From positions 90,043,836-90,107,835 of the forward strand of contig NC_088295.1 in the NCBI RefSeq assembly GCF_032854445.1: a stretch of DNA of 64,000 bases, in the 5' to 3' direction. The DNA comes from Liolophura sinensis. Its lineage: Eukaryota; Mollusca; Polyplacophora; Chitonida; Chitonidae. A program made the position numbers and the translations under genes. This document shows, one piece after another, positions 1 through 11,300 of this stretch (within the stretch, counting starts at the first letter, position 1; the number at the start of each line of letters is the position of its first letter). The notes below the pieces were generated by a model. It saw only the letters and a list, made by a program, of their open reading frames with translations, did not search any database and was not told the origin of the DNA.

Positions 1-1000
1 ATCTCCTTAGCGATCAGTACCTGTTTTTAAGCGTAGTACTGGTTGGTATGGTTGCAATATATATAGTAACATGACTGGGTGGAGCGTCATGCCTACAGTG
101 GTCATCCGGTACTGGTAAAGGTTCAGCGACCACAGGATTGCACAACCATAAGCATTATGGCGCACTATTGCTCTACAATATATATCTCTTCATTTGGATT
201 TGGAAATTTTTCCCTGACATGAAAACACACCCTTAACAGAGGACTGACCTAAATTACTGTGCATGTGTAGAGATTCAGATAAACATTGTACGACGGATTT
301 ATAAAGGCTTCAGGCAGGATTCAACAAAACCTGACCTACTTTGCAGGGTATATTTACCTTTGCTCACTGGGGAACGTGTACTCTATCCATCCTGATAACC
401 TCAGGTAAAATTATTTTAGGATATTGAATTATTCTATGGGGGGTGGTGGGGGATGGAGAATTCGTTCTTGTAGATTAAAAACAAAAGCGATGAACGAACA
501 GGCTTTGACGAAAGGTTGGAGCCAGGCCTTGTGCAAGCTCTCCAATGTCCGGGTTTGTGTGAGCGAAGCCATCGTACCACACAGGCACGGGGAACGAAGC
601 GTTAAGAAAGCTTCGCGCAACTGGTCTGTATCGTTTAGAAGATGTGACTCTCTTGACATTTTGCAAGAGATTCCACTAAGTAAAATATAAGCTGCTCACA
701 GTGCTGTCTACAACATGGAGTTTAAGGAGTCGACAAGACGTCCATGGAACTCAGAGGTGTCGAAGTCAAAGTGGGCCTTGCGATTATCGTCTGGCGGTTA
801 TTGACGTGTAACACCCCTTTATGGTTTACGGGTCATGAACGAATCTCGGACATGACACTTCAGGGCATCCTGTCAAGAACATCTTGCTTTAACGAAAAAA
901 AAAAAGAGATTCTCCCCAAAATAGGGTAATGTTATCTTGACCAATGTCCACAGATGTAGCAAATAATCTAAACATTGGATTACTTTACAGGGAGCACGCC
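1..1000. other. No gene recognised
   Basis: I see no convincing exon or repeat here. Short ORFs at 424-690 on both strands lack domain motifs and overlap each other. An ORF at 744-929 has a mildly hydrophobic start but no good splice donor in a usable phase. Confidence 0.5.
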
Positions 1001-1150
1001 AGGTCTACAGTATATCTACTATCAGTAGGTCTACAGTATATCTACTATCCGTAGGTCCACAGTATATCTACTATCCGTAGGTCTACAGTATATCTACTAT
1101 CAGTAGGTCTACAGTATATCTACTATCAGTAGGTCTACAGTATATCTATA
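1001..1150. repeat. 26-bp minisatellite, about 6 copies
   Basis: A 26-bp unit beginning AGGTCTACAGTATATCTACT is repeated head to tail about six times, with CAGT/CCGT variants at the unit end. It is AT-rich and non-coding. Confidence 0.95.
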
Positions 1151-2223
1151 GTACATTACTATAGTATAGCAATCGAAACGATAACTAATCCCTTCAGTCT
1201 TTGTTCTAAAAAGAGAGAAAGTCCACTATGAATGATAAATTTTCTTTTATGTTTTGTTGGGATGAAAATTTTCATTCTCCACCATGCTTGAATTCATCTA
1301 AACATTATCATGGTAATTAATTAGGTCCTCAGCATGAATCCACCACCTGACCCATTCCGTTAAAGCCTTTTTTTTCCAAAGCCGGCAGGCGTATGGCTGG
1401 GATTTTCTTCAAATACCGTCGCCGTCATATGACTAATCAGTGGAGTAAATTCGAGTACTGTTGGTTTCATTTTAACTAATTACACTGCTATGATTCATTA
1501 TAAACAAAACTGTACTATGAATGTCTATATGGAAAGTCAGAAACTTTTTCCTTAGCGTTATGATTCGAGTATTGTTTGCACTTTAATACATAAGTAGGTT
1601 GTCCAGTATCTCTGACATTCATCGACGGATTTCGCAACGTTGAGACCTCTACACATGTATTGTAGAGTAGTTGATTGCCTATCGAGTGCCACATTCTGGT
1701 TATCATATCACTGAATCGTGCTAGCTGACAATATGCATATATCCCAAGATTAACCTCTATACAACAGAATCGACTCAGCCTAACATCAGCCTACCATAGC
1801 ATACATTTATATAGCCTTCCATCTGTTTACACGTACAGGGCTGGGGAAAATCTGTTAATACTTTCATAAAAACTTTCCTGACCTTAGTCACCCGGAACAA
1901 AGACACATTTCATGTAGCCCCCTAGACATGACTACTAGATCATGCTTACATCCTTTATCGCAATTCAAACGCAGCCCTAGCATGTTTTAATGCAGAATAC
2001 AACACAATAGTCAGAGGTATATGTATGTTTTGTGTTTCATGTTTTGTCAGCCCGACCGTGGTAGTATAAGTGTAGAATTCTTGATTACTGTCTTATTATT
2101 GAAAATATTGAAATATTGAAAATGATATGTAGGGCCTACTTTTTTTCACCCTGGACAAACCATTGGGCATAAGCAAGATACGCGTAACAACATTATGTAT
2201 TTGGACTTCATAAATTCTAACGT
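1151..2223. other. No gene recognised
   Basis: No exon with splice signals or domain motif is visible. Around 1370-1440 there is a short stretch resembling the 3' part of the SINE found elsewhere in the window, but it is too short to call. A signal-peptide exon of gene K could lie here or outside the window. Confidence 0.4.
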
Positions 2224-5200
2224 AGACTGACTGGTTGGCGGACAATACATCCGAAATTGACACCTGACTACTGATGGAAAATACACCCGTGAGTGACACC
2301 TGACTACTGATGGAAAATTCACCTGAGAGTGATACATGACTACTAATGAACAATACATCTGAGAATACCGCCTGACTATTAATAGACAATACACCTGGGA
2401 GTGACACCAGACTATTATTGAACATGACACCTAAGAGTGATACCTGACTACTGATAACGTTTACCTGAGAATACCACCTGACTATTAATAGACAATACAG
2501 CTGGGAGTGACACAAGGCTATTAATGAATATCACACCTGAGAGTGATACCTGACTACTAATAACGATACACCTGAGAGTGACGCCTACCTACTGATGACG
2601 ATACACCTGAGACTGACGCATGACTACTGATGAACAATTCACCAGAAAGCGACACCTGACTACTAATGAACAATACCCCTAAGGGTGACGCATGACTACT
2701 GCTGATCAATACACCTGAGAGTGATACCTGACTACTGAGAAACAATACACTTTAGAGTGACCTTGAATACTGATAGCGATACACCTGAGAGAGATACCTG
2801 ACTACTGATGAACAATACATCTGAGAGTGATACATGACTACTAATGAACAATGCATCTGAGAATGACGCCTGACTATTAATAGACAATACACCTGGGAGT
2901 GACACCAGACTATTATTGAACATGACACCTAAGAGTGATACCTGACTACTGATAACGTTTACCTGAGAATACCACCTGACTATTAATAGACAATACAGCT
3001 GGGAGTGACACAAGGCTATTAATGAATATCACACCTGAGAGTGATACCTGACTACTAATAACGATACACCTGAGAGTGACGCCTACCTACTGATGTCGAT
3101 ACACCTGAGACTGACGCATGACTACTGATGAACAATTCACCAGAAAGCGACACCTGACTACTAATGAACAATACCCCTAAGGGTGACGCATGACTACTGC
3201 TGATCAATACACCTGAGAGTGATACCTGACTACTGAGAGACAATACACTTTAGAGTGACCTTGAATACTGATAGCGATACACCTGAGAGAGACACCTGAC
3301 TACTGATGAACAATACATCTGAGAGTGACACCTGACTACTGATAGGCAATACATCTGGGAGTGACACCTGACAATTGCTAATCAATACACCTGAGAGTGA
3401 CACCTGATAACTTATGAACAATACTCCTGAGAGTGATACCTGAGTACTGATAACGACACCCTTGAGAAAGTCACCTGACTAGTGATGTCCAATACATCTG
3501 AGAGTGACACCTGACTACCTATAGACAATACACCTGGGAGTGACACCTGACTATTAATGAGCATGACACCTGAGAGTGATACCTGACTACTGAGGAACAA
3601 TACAGCTGAGAGTGACACCTGAGTAACGACAGACCATTCACCTGAGAGTGGGACGTGGCTATTGATAGACAAAATACCTTAGAGTCAGATCTGACTACTG
3701 ATAAACGATACAGCTGAGAGCGACGTCTGAGTACCGATAAACCATACACCTAAGAGTGGCACTTGACCACTGTTAGACAAAACACCTCAGAGTGAGATCA
3801 GAATACTGATGAAGAATACACGTGAGAGTGACACCTGACTACTGGTGCAGATACACCTGAGAGTGACCCATGATTACTTGCAGACAAGACACCTGAGAGT
3901 GACGCCTGACTACTAATTAACAATACACCCGAGAGTGACACCTGACTACTGACAAACAAAACACCTAGGAGTGACACCTAACTACTAATAAACAATACAC
4001 CTAAGAGTGACACCTGATTACTGATGGACAAAACACCTAAGAGTGACGCTTAACTACTGATGGACAATGCCTCTGAGAGTGACACCTGACTACCGATATA
4101 CCATACACGTGATAGTGACGGAACAATACTCCCGCGGGGTAACACGTGACTAATGGTGAACAATACATCTGAGAGTGACACCTAACTACTTATAGACTAT
4201 ACACCTGAGAGTGACCCTAAGTGGTGATGAACAATACGCCTGAGAGTAGTAACTGACTACTGATGGAGAATACACCTGAGCGTGAAGTCTAAATAGTGGT
4301 AAACCATACACCTGGGAGTGACACATGACTACTGATGAAAAATTCACCTAACAATGACACCTGACTGCTGATGGACAATACATCTGAAAGGGATGCCTGA
4401 CTACTGATGAACAATAAATCTTAGTGTGACACCTCACTACTCACAAACAAAACATCTGAGAGTGACACCGGACAACTGATGAACAATACATTTGTGAGTG
4501 ACACCTGCCTACCAATGGACAACACATCTGAGGGTGACGCCGACTACTAAAGAACAATACATCTGGGAGTGACCCTGACTACTGATATAGAACACACCTG
4601 AGAGTGACACCTGAATTCTGATTGACAATACCTATGACACTGACGCCTGACTGCTGATGGACAATACACCTTATAGTGACGCCTGATTACAGATAGACCA
4701 TACACCTGAGAGTGACACCTGACTGGTAATGACAATACACTTGATTACTTGCGGACAACACACCTCAGAGTGACACCTGACTACTAATGAAAAATGCATC
4801 TGAAAGGTACCCTGACTAGTGATGGACAATACACCTGATAACTGATGGACAACACACTTGAGAGTGACACCTAACTACTGATAGACAATAGGCTGATAGT
4901 GACACCTGACTACTGGTGAACAATACACTTGAGAATGACACCTGACTACTGTTGGACAAATCACCTAGCAGTGACACCTGACTACTGATTAACAAGACAC
5001 CTGAGAGTGATAACTGGCCACTGATGGACAATACATCAAGAAATGACCCTGACTAGTGATGAACAATATATCTGAGAGTGACGCGTTTCTATTGATGGAC
5101 AATACATCTGAGTGTGACGCCTGAGTGCTGATAGACAAAAGGCTTGGGAGTGACACCTGACTACTGATGAACAATACACATGAGAGCAACACCTGACTGC

Positions 5201-5660
5201 TAATAACAACACACCTCAGCATGACATCTGATTACTTGTGGACAATACACCTGAGAGTAACACCTGACTACTAATGAACAATACACCTGGGAGTGACACC
5301 TGAATACTGATAAACAATACACCGGAAAGTGACGCATGACTACTGATGGACACTACATCTGAGAGTGACACCTGATAGACAAAACACCTGGGAGTGGCTC
5401 CTGACTACTGAAGAACAATACACCTGAAGTTGACACCTAACAACTGATGACGATATACCTGAGAGTGACACCTGACTACTGAGGAACAATACATGTGAGA
5501 GTGACGCCTGACCGCTGATAACGATACACCTCAGGCCTTCAATATAATGGACAATACACCAGAGAGTGACGACTACTGATGGACAATATATCTGAGAGTG
5601 ACGCCTGACTACTGATAGACAAAACGCCTGGGGGTGACAATTGACTACGGATGAACTACT
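2224..5660. repeat. 36-bp satellite array, block 1
   Basis: About 3.4 kb of a roughly 36-bp unit with the core GACAATACACCTGAGAGTGA followed by CACCTGACTACTGATG. Copies differ by scattered substitutions and small indels. A 498-bp higher-order unit is visible: the block ending at 2515 recurs ending at 3013, and the block 2557-2745 recurs at 3055-3243, almost unchanged. Because 36 is divisible by three, several minus-strand ORFs stay open by chance (repeating SSQVSLSGVLFI or RCHSQVYC). These are not genes. Confidence 0.95.
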
Positions 5661-5707
5661 AACTATTTAAATAACCCGCATATTGGTGAAGCGGTGAAGG
5701 AAATCTG

Positions 5708-6026
5708 TCAGCCTTTACTGGATTTAAAGAGACAACAGATAGTCCTGATGGTACGTCTTATTTGGATCTATATCTGTACAAAGACGAACAAGGTCTCCTT
5801 TCACGCAGCCTTTACGACAAAAGGGATAATTTCAATTTTTATGTTGTAAATTATCCTTATTTGGATAGCAATGTACCAATGGGTCCTGCATATGGCGTCT
5901 ATCTCGCCTGTAACATTTGTCAGATCTTGCGTAAATTGTGATGGCTTTAATCTGCGTCACAAGTTGCTAGTTCCAAAACTAGTTTGTGAAGGATACTCCA
6001 TCAAGTTTTTTCAAATTTTTCAATGA
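5708..6026 (+). pseudogene. Decayed reverse-transcriptase-associated fragment
   Basis: Translation from 5711 gives 76 codons containing YLDLYLYKDEQG, then SLYDKRDNFNFYVVNYPYLD and GPAYGVYLACNICQ, ending at TGA 5939. The similarity resumes one base out of frame from about 5940 (DGFNLRHKLLVPKLVCEGY) and stops at 6024. The order 'YDKRDdF-F-IVNfPfLDsNiP-gPAYGVYisQl-R' then 'RhklLveKL--qGY' is the C-terminal part of a retroelement reverse-transcriptase protein that I recall from many invertebrate genomes. The frame change, stop codons and loss of the rest show it is dead. It sits between two blocks of the 36-bp satellite, so it either inserted into the array or was carried with it. The family assignment is from memory of the motif. 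Confidence 0.72.
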
Positions 6027-6660
6027 GTATAACACTCTCGTTGGTAGGTATGGACAGAGCGTTCAGAATGTCTGGCGATCTGCATTGTGATCAACCACAT
6101 AGACGGAGCTGTTATCCTTATGTACATATCTATCGCGTACATGGTATTTAACAACATAGATGTCGCTGGTTGCCGAGTAGTTAGCTTTCATGCAGACCAG
6201 CATGTCATGTGTAACATCATTGATGGCACCTCTTATATTAACGGGAAAGAGGTAATCGTCCGTTACTTTTGAATCACAAACTGTTCGGTTAAGGTCTATA
6301 ACGCTCGTTATTTTTACTACTGAGGTAGCCAACACCGCTTAACCTGGGGCTAGGGGCCGTAAAGGCAGCCATGCTCATTACATCTGCATGATGCCTTTAA
6401 GAACAGTTGCAATCAAAGCGCGACTGACATACCTTATTTAATTGTTATTTGACCTGGAACTCATTCATGGACTACGAAATTGAACTTTGATATGGAATTC
6501 ATGCCTGTAATATCCACTTTCTGCCCGACATCATTGAAAACAGATGACCGCTTCTCTCTTGTGAGTTACCGGCTTTATTTACTATTTGTGTAATTGCTTA
6601 CATACTTTGTCTTTGGGAGCGTTGTTTTGGAAAGGGATCTTGCGAACTTGGAACGCCCTT
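6027..6660. other. Unassigned DNA between satellite blocks
   Basis: A minus-strand ORF (6063-6335, 90 codons) and an overlapping plus-strand ORF (6087-6272) are open here, but neither shows a motif I recognise. The stretch adjoins the reverse-transcriptase relic and may be further transposon DNA. Confidence 0.35.
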
Positions 6661-7946
6661 TACCGACTACGAATGGAATACGAATGTCGGACATGACTCT
6701 TTTACCTGACTACTGATGGACAGTACATCTGCAAGTGACACCTGACAACTCATGACGATACACCTGAGAGTGACCCCTGAATACTTGCGGACAATACACC
6801 TGAGAGTGACACCTGACTACTGATGAACAATACATCTGTGAGTGATACCTGACTAATGATGAACAATACACTGGGAGTGACACCTGACTACTGATGGACA
6901 ATACAGTTGAGAGTCACACCTGACTACTAATGACGATACACCTGCGAGTGACACCAGACTACTGTTGGACAATACATTTGACAGTCATACCTGACTACTA
7001 ATGACGATACACCTGCGAGTGACACCTGACAACTGAAAACAATGCACCTGAGAGTGACACCTGACTACTGATGAACAATACACCTGAGAGTGACACCTGA
7101 CTGTTGACGAACAATACACCTGAGAGTGACACGTGGCTAGTGATGAGCAATACATCTGAGAGTGACACGTGGCTAGTGATGAACAATACATCTGAGAGTT
7201 ACCCTGACTACTGATGAACAATGCACCTGAGAGGGACACTTGAGTGGGACAATACATCTGAGAGTGACACCTGACTACTAATGACGATACACATGCTAGT
7301 GACACCTGACTACTAATAACGATACATATACGAGTGACACCTGACTACTGAGGGGCAATACACCTGAGAGTGACGCGTGGCTACTGATGAACAATACATC
7401 TGAGAGTTACCCTGACTACTGATGAACAATGCACCTGAGAGGGACACTTGAGTGGGACAATACACCTGAGAGTGACACCTGACTACTGATGAACAATACA
7501 CCTGAGAGTGACACCTGGCTGCTGATGAACAATACACCTGAGAGTGACACCTGGCTAGTGATGAACAATACACCTGAGAGTTACACCTGACTACTGATTA
7601 ACATTACACCTTAGAGTGACACTTTGCTACTGATGAACAATACAACTTAGAGTGACATCTGACTACTGATGGACAATACACTTAAGAGGGACACCTGAGT
7701 ACTGATAAGGATAGACCTGGGAGAGACACCTGACCAGTGATGAACAATACACCTAAGAGGGACACCAGACTGCTGCTGAACAATACACCTGAGAGGGACC
7801 CCCGACTACTGATGGACAATACATTTGAGAATGACGCCTGACTTCTGATTGACAATACACCAGAGAGTGACATTTGACTACTGATTGAAATAGACCTGAG
7901 AGTCACACCTGAGGGTGACGCCTGACGTCTGATGGATAATAAACCA
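6661..7946. repeat. 36-bp satellite array, block 2
   Basis: The same 36-bp family as 2224-5660, slightly degenerate at both ends. A segment of about 213 bp containing the variant GAGAGGGACACTTGAGTGGG recurs near 7230 and 7440, which indicates local segmental duplication within the array. Long minus-strand ORFs are artefacts of the unit length. Confidence 0.95.
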
Positions 7947-8287
7947 GTCGAGGATGGTAGTGTATACAAACGTTTATATCCGATAGTTTACAACCAAAAT
8001 GGTGTGAACATTCCTCAGAAGGAAGTTCTTCAATTACCCATGTTGGCGTAGGTACCATCATCTGACCAACATCGAGTAAGTTAAAATTTCGTCAGTCAAC
8101 AACAGCCAGATGTATAAATAAATAAAGCTAAATAATAATTAATAAAATAATAAGATAAAAATGGCTTTTGTATTTTATTCGACAAAATAAATTGCTTGCC
8201 GTTTTACTAAAGTAAGATACCATAAATCTTGGGCTGGGATCATATACATTCAATTGGCTGATACAAAATTTGTTTACTGTGTTTCAG

Positions 8288-8394
8288 TGAGTTGTCAGAA
8301 CCCCCAGATTGTGGAAGACATTTTCCCTGAAGTGAAGAGGAAAGGTGACACAGGCTACCTGAACTGTACTGTCAGCAGGCAACAGAACAATAAG
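8288..8394 (+). CDS. Gene K exon a: start of Ig1
   Basis: Acceptor TGTGTTTCAG before 8288, entered in phase 1. It encodes CQNPQIVEDIFPEVKRK and GYLNCTVSRQQNNK, with the first core Cys of Ig1 in LNC and an NCT glycosylation site. The donor is AAG|GTAGGC at 8395, leaving phase 0. The donor is weaker than several copies of itself in the following repeat. Confidence 0.88.
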
Positions 8395-11300
8395 GTAGGC
8401 TACTGGAACTATACAGTCAGTGGACAGCAGTATAATAAGGTAAACCACTTGTACAGTCAGCATATAACAAGTGAATAAAGTATCCCACCTGAACTGTACA
8501 GTCTGCAGAAGGCAGAATAATGAGGTAACCTACCTGAACTGTGCAGTCAGCAGAATAATAAAGTATGCCACCTGAACTGTACAGTCATCAGCAAGCAATC
8601 TACAGAATAATAAGGTAAGCTACTCGAATTGTGCAGACAGCAGAATAATAAGGTAAGCTACCTCAACTGTACAGTAAGTAGACAACAGAATAGGGTACCT
8701 GAATTGTACAGTCAGCAGACAACAGGATAATACTTTAAGCTATCTGACCTGTGCCGTCAGTAAACTTAAAAGTACATGTAAGCTACATAAACTGATCCGA
8801 CAGGATATTCAAAATGAAATTGAAGACTATATAAATAGATAAAAATTGACAAAATTGAAAATTTTTGAATAAATATGGACGTGAAGCACAATTAATACGC
8901 CGCACTGTGCACATTACATTACTGGTGAGTGAGTGAGTGCTACAGTACTAGATATCATCACTTATCTGTATGTTACAGTCCTAGATTATCATCACTTATC
9001 TGCATGTTACAGTACTAGATTATCATCACTTATCTGCAAGTTACAGTCTAAGATTACCATCCCTTATTTAAATGTTACAGCGCTAGATTATGATTATCTG
9101 TTGATACTATTATCCATATTGTTTAGGCTGAAGTACTGTGTTAAAGTGAAGCAAATACCAATATAAAAAACTTGCTTCTTCAGTCCCGGAGAAATCAAGT
9201 GGAAATAATAAAATGATGTGAAGGATACCTTATATGGAACAGAGCTAATGCCACTGCTCAAATATGATTTACGATGATTATTAGTATTTAACACCTTCAA
9301 GTGAAAAGTCCTCAAAAACAAAATCTTCGGCAGTTTCCGTAAAACTTGTCGTGTAATGACGTGATACTATGCATTATGTAACGACGAATCCAATTGTGAC
9401 TAACAAAGGCACTAACTGGCAAAGTAATGGAGACTTCTCAGCCAGTAAGGTTCTGTTTTGTATTCTTTGACCTTTGCTTCAGCTCCTGATGGTTCTTAAG
9501 GTATCTTGCAGGGTGTTGTTCATCCATAAACACGGCCGCTCTCGTACAAGTGAAATGGGTTCCAGGACAATCTACCCCCATTCCTCATTTTCTACCATTT
9601 TATTGACTGACGCAGTCTTCCATCAGAGGCAGCGAATGCAAAGTTCTGAGTCTGAGGGAAATCGGCTCTAAGAAACATTATAGTAGTGTTATGCATTTAT
9701 TTGGAAAGACCGCCTCTCTTTCGATGGCGGGGAATCCCTGTTTCCTGGTTAGAAACTCATGCTTTGTAAAAGTCCAACCGTCTTAACTTTGGCTTTCATG
9801 CCATAGACCAGGACAAAGCAAATGAGTCTGATACTGTTGCTACTGAAGGTACTGATGGATGCACGGTGGATGAGTCAGTGAAGGGACTGTTATAGGCGGA
9901 GCTTTGCTGTCTTCTTAACATAGTATTACTATTGTCATTACAGGTTAATTGGATCCAACCATTGGGCGGTGTTAATGATAACTGGATTTCCAGCGACACG
10001 GAAATTTTGGCTAAAAACGAAGTGGTCAATGGAAAACAGAAGTATGAAGTTATCCGCCATGTACGTGGAAATGATAAAATCACCTACACTCTGGTGGTAA
10101 ACCGACTGCGTGAAGAAGATAGCGGTAGATACAAATGTACGGTATTTCTTGTTGGAAAAGACCAGAGGGAATGGCCGTACAAGTACGGGAATATGACCGT
10201 ACAAGGTAATGATTGAACACCATTATTCCAAATTAAATGTCTTGTCTTTTCATGTATGAGTAGATATTCATTCTGGGACTTGCCTCAGCCAAGACGTAGC
10301 CAGTGGTGCCTACCTTTTAGAGGTCAGCTCATATATTTTGACAGAAAGTTTTCCTGTTATTGCCATGGAGGGTCTTTGTGGCAAGTAGCGGTCGACGACA
10401 CTTAATCGTGTCGTGTAATCCTATAGCATAGGGGCCTCTTGCACAAAGCGATCGTAGGATATGTTGACTGTAACTGCCATGGTAACATATGCTTTTAACA
10501 TGTGTCGCCATGGTAGTTACAATCAACTTAGTCTACGGTCGCTTTGTGCAAGAGGCCCCAGACACACTGTAGTTACGACCACAGTACCTACAACATTTGC
10601 AATTCACCACAATCTTTTAATGGTTGTCAGTTGCTGCCATTCACCCTGATTAAAACCCAAGGAATTGCCTGCAGTCACACCCAAAGTGATTCTTTGACTT
10701 CCACTCTTATTTATCAGCGTGATCGCAAGACATCACAGGCTTTCTGTGACAAAATATGCTTTGTATTATTGAAGATCGTTTGAGATGTTGATACACAACT
10801 CGTTTAAATATACCTTATCGTTTGCGATGCGCGTATGAAAATCTACCAACAAGGCCAGACCTAAGCTGATAGCCTATAATCTAAATTGATGTACGATAAT
10901 CATTGATAACCTTTCAAGGCAGCTGGTTTTGTGCCTGCGGAAAACACCTGTCATCACCTGAACTGTCTCGCATTCGCTGGCGATATCTTCAGATTCTCCA
11001 AAGTTGCCAAGACCCCACCCATTTGTCATACGACCAATCCAAGATTTCTTTCAGAGGCATTTAGGAATTGGGATGGTATAGATTGACAGAGGCATTACTT
11101 ATGGATAAATCCATTAATTGTTATCCATAAGTAATGCCTCTGTCAATCAATCCAAGATTTACGAAGAATGCTGGCGATTTTTTGGCAGTAGATAGTCGTG
11201 GGTGTAGGAGTGACTGGGTCCTAACATGAAGTCCACAGAGACCGGTCCAGCCTCGCACGTGGGAAACTTACCCGGTGAGGTGCCAAAGGTCGGCACTGTG

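Noticed and set aside
744-929. Candidate signal-peptide exon for gene K (MELRGVEVKVGLAIIVW)
   Set aside because: Only weakly hydrophobic, with no good donor in phase 1 to join 8288.
2224-7946. CRISPR-like array of direct repeats
   Set aside because: Head-to-tail repeats without unique spacers, no cas genes, and a eukaryotic setting.
2096-7969. Many minus-strand ORFs with SSQVSLSGVLFI repeats
   Set aside because: Artefacts of the 36-bp satellite, not a repeat protein. Frames break at every small indel.
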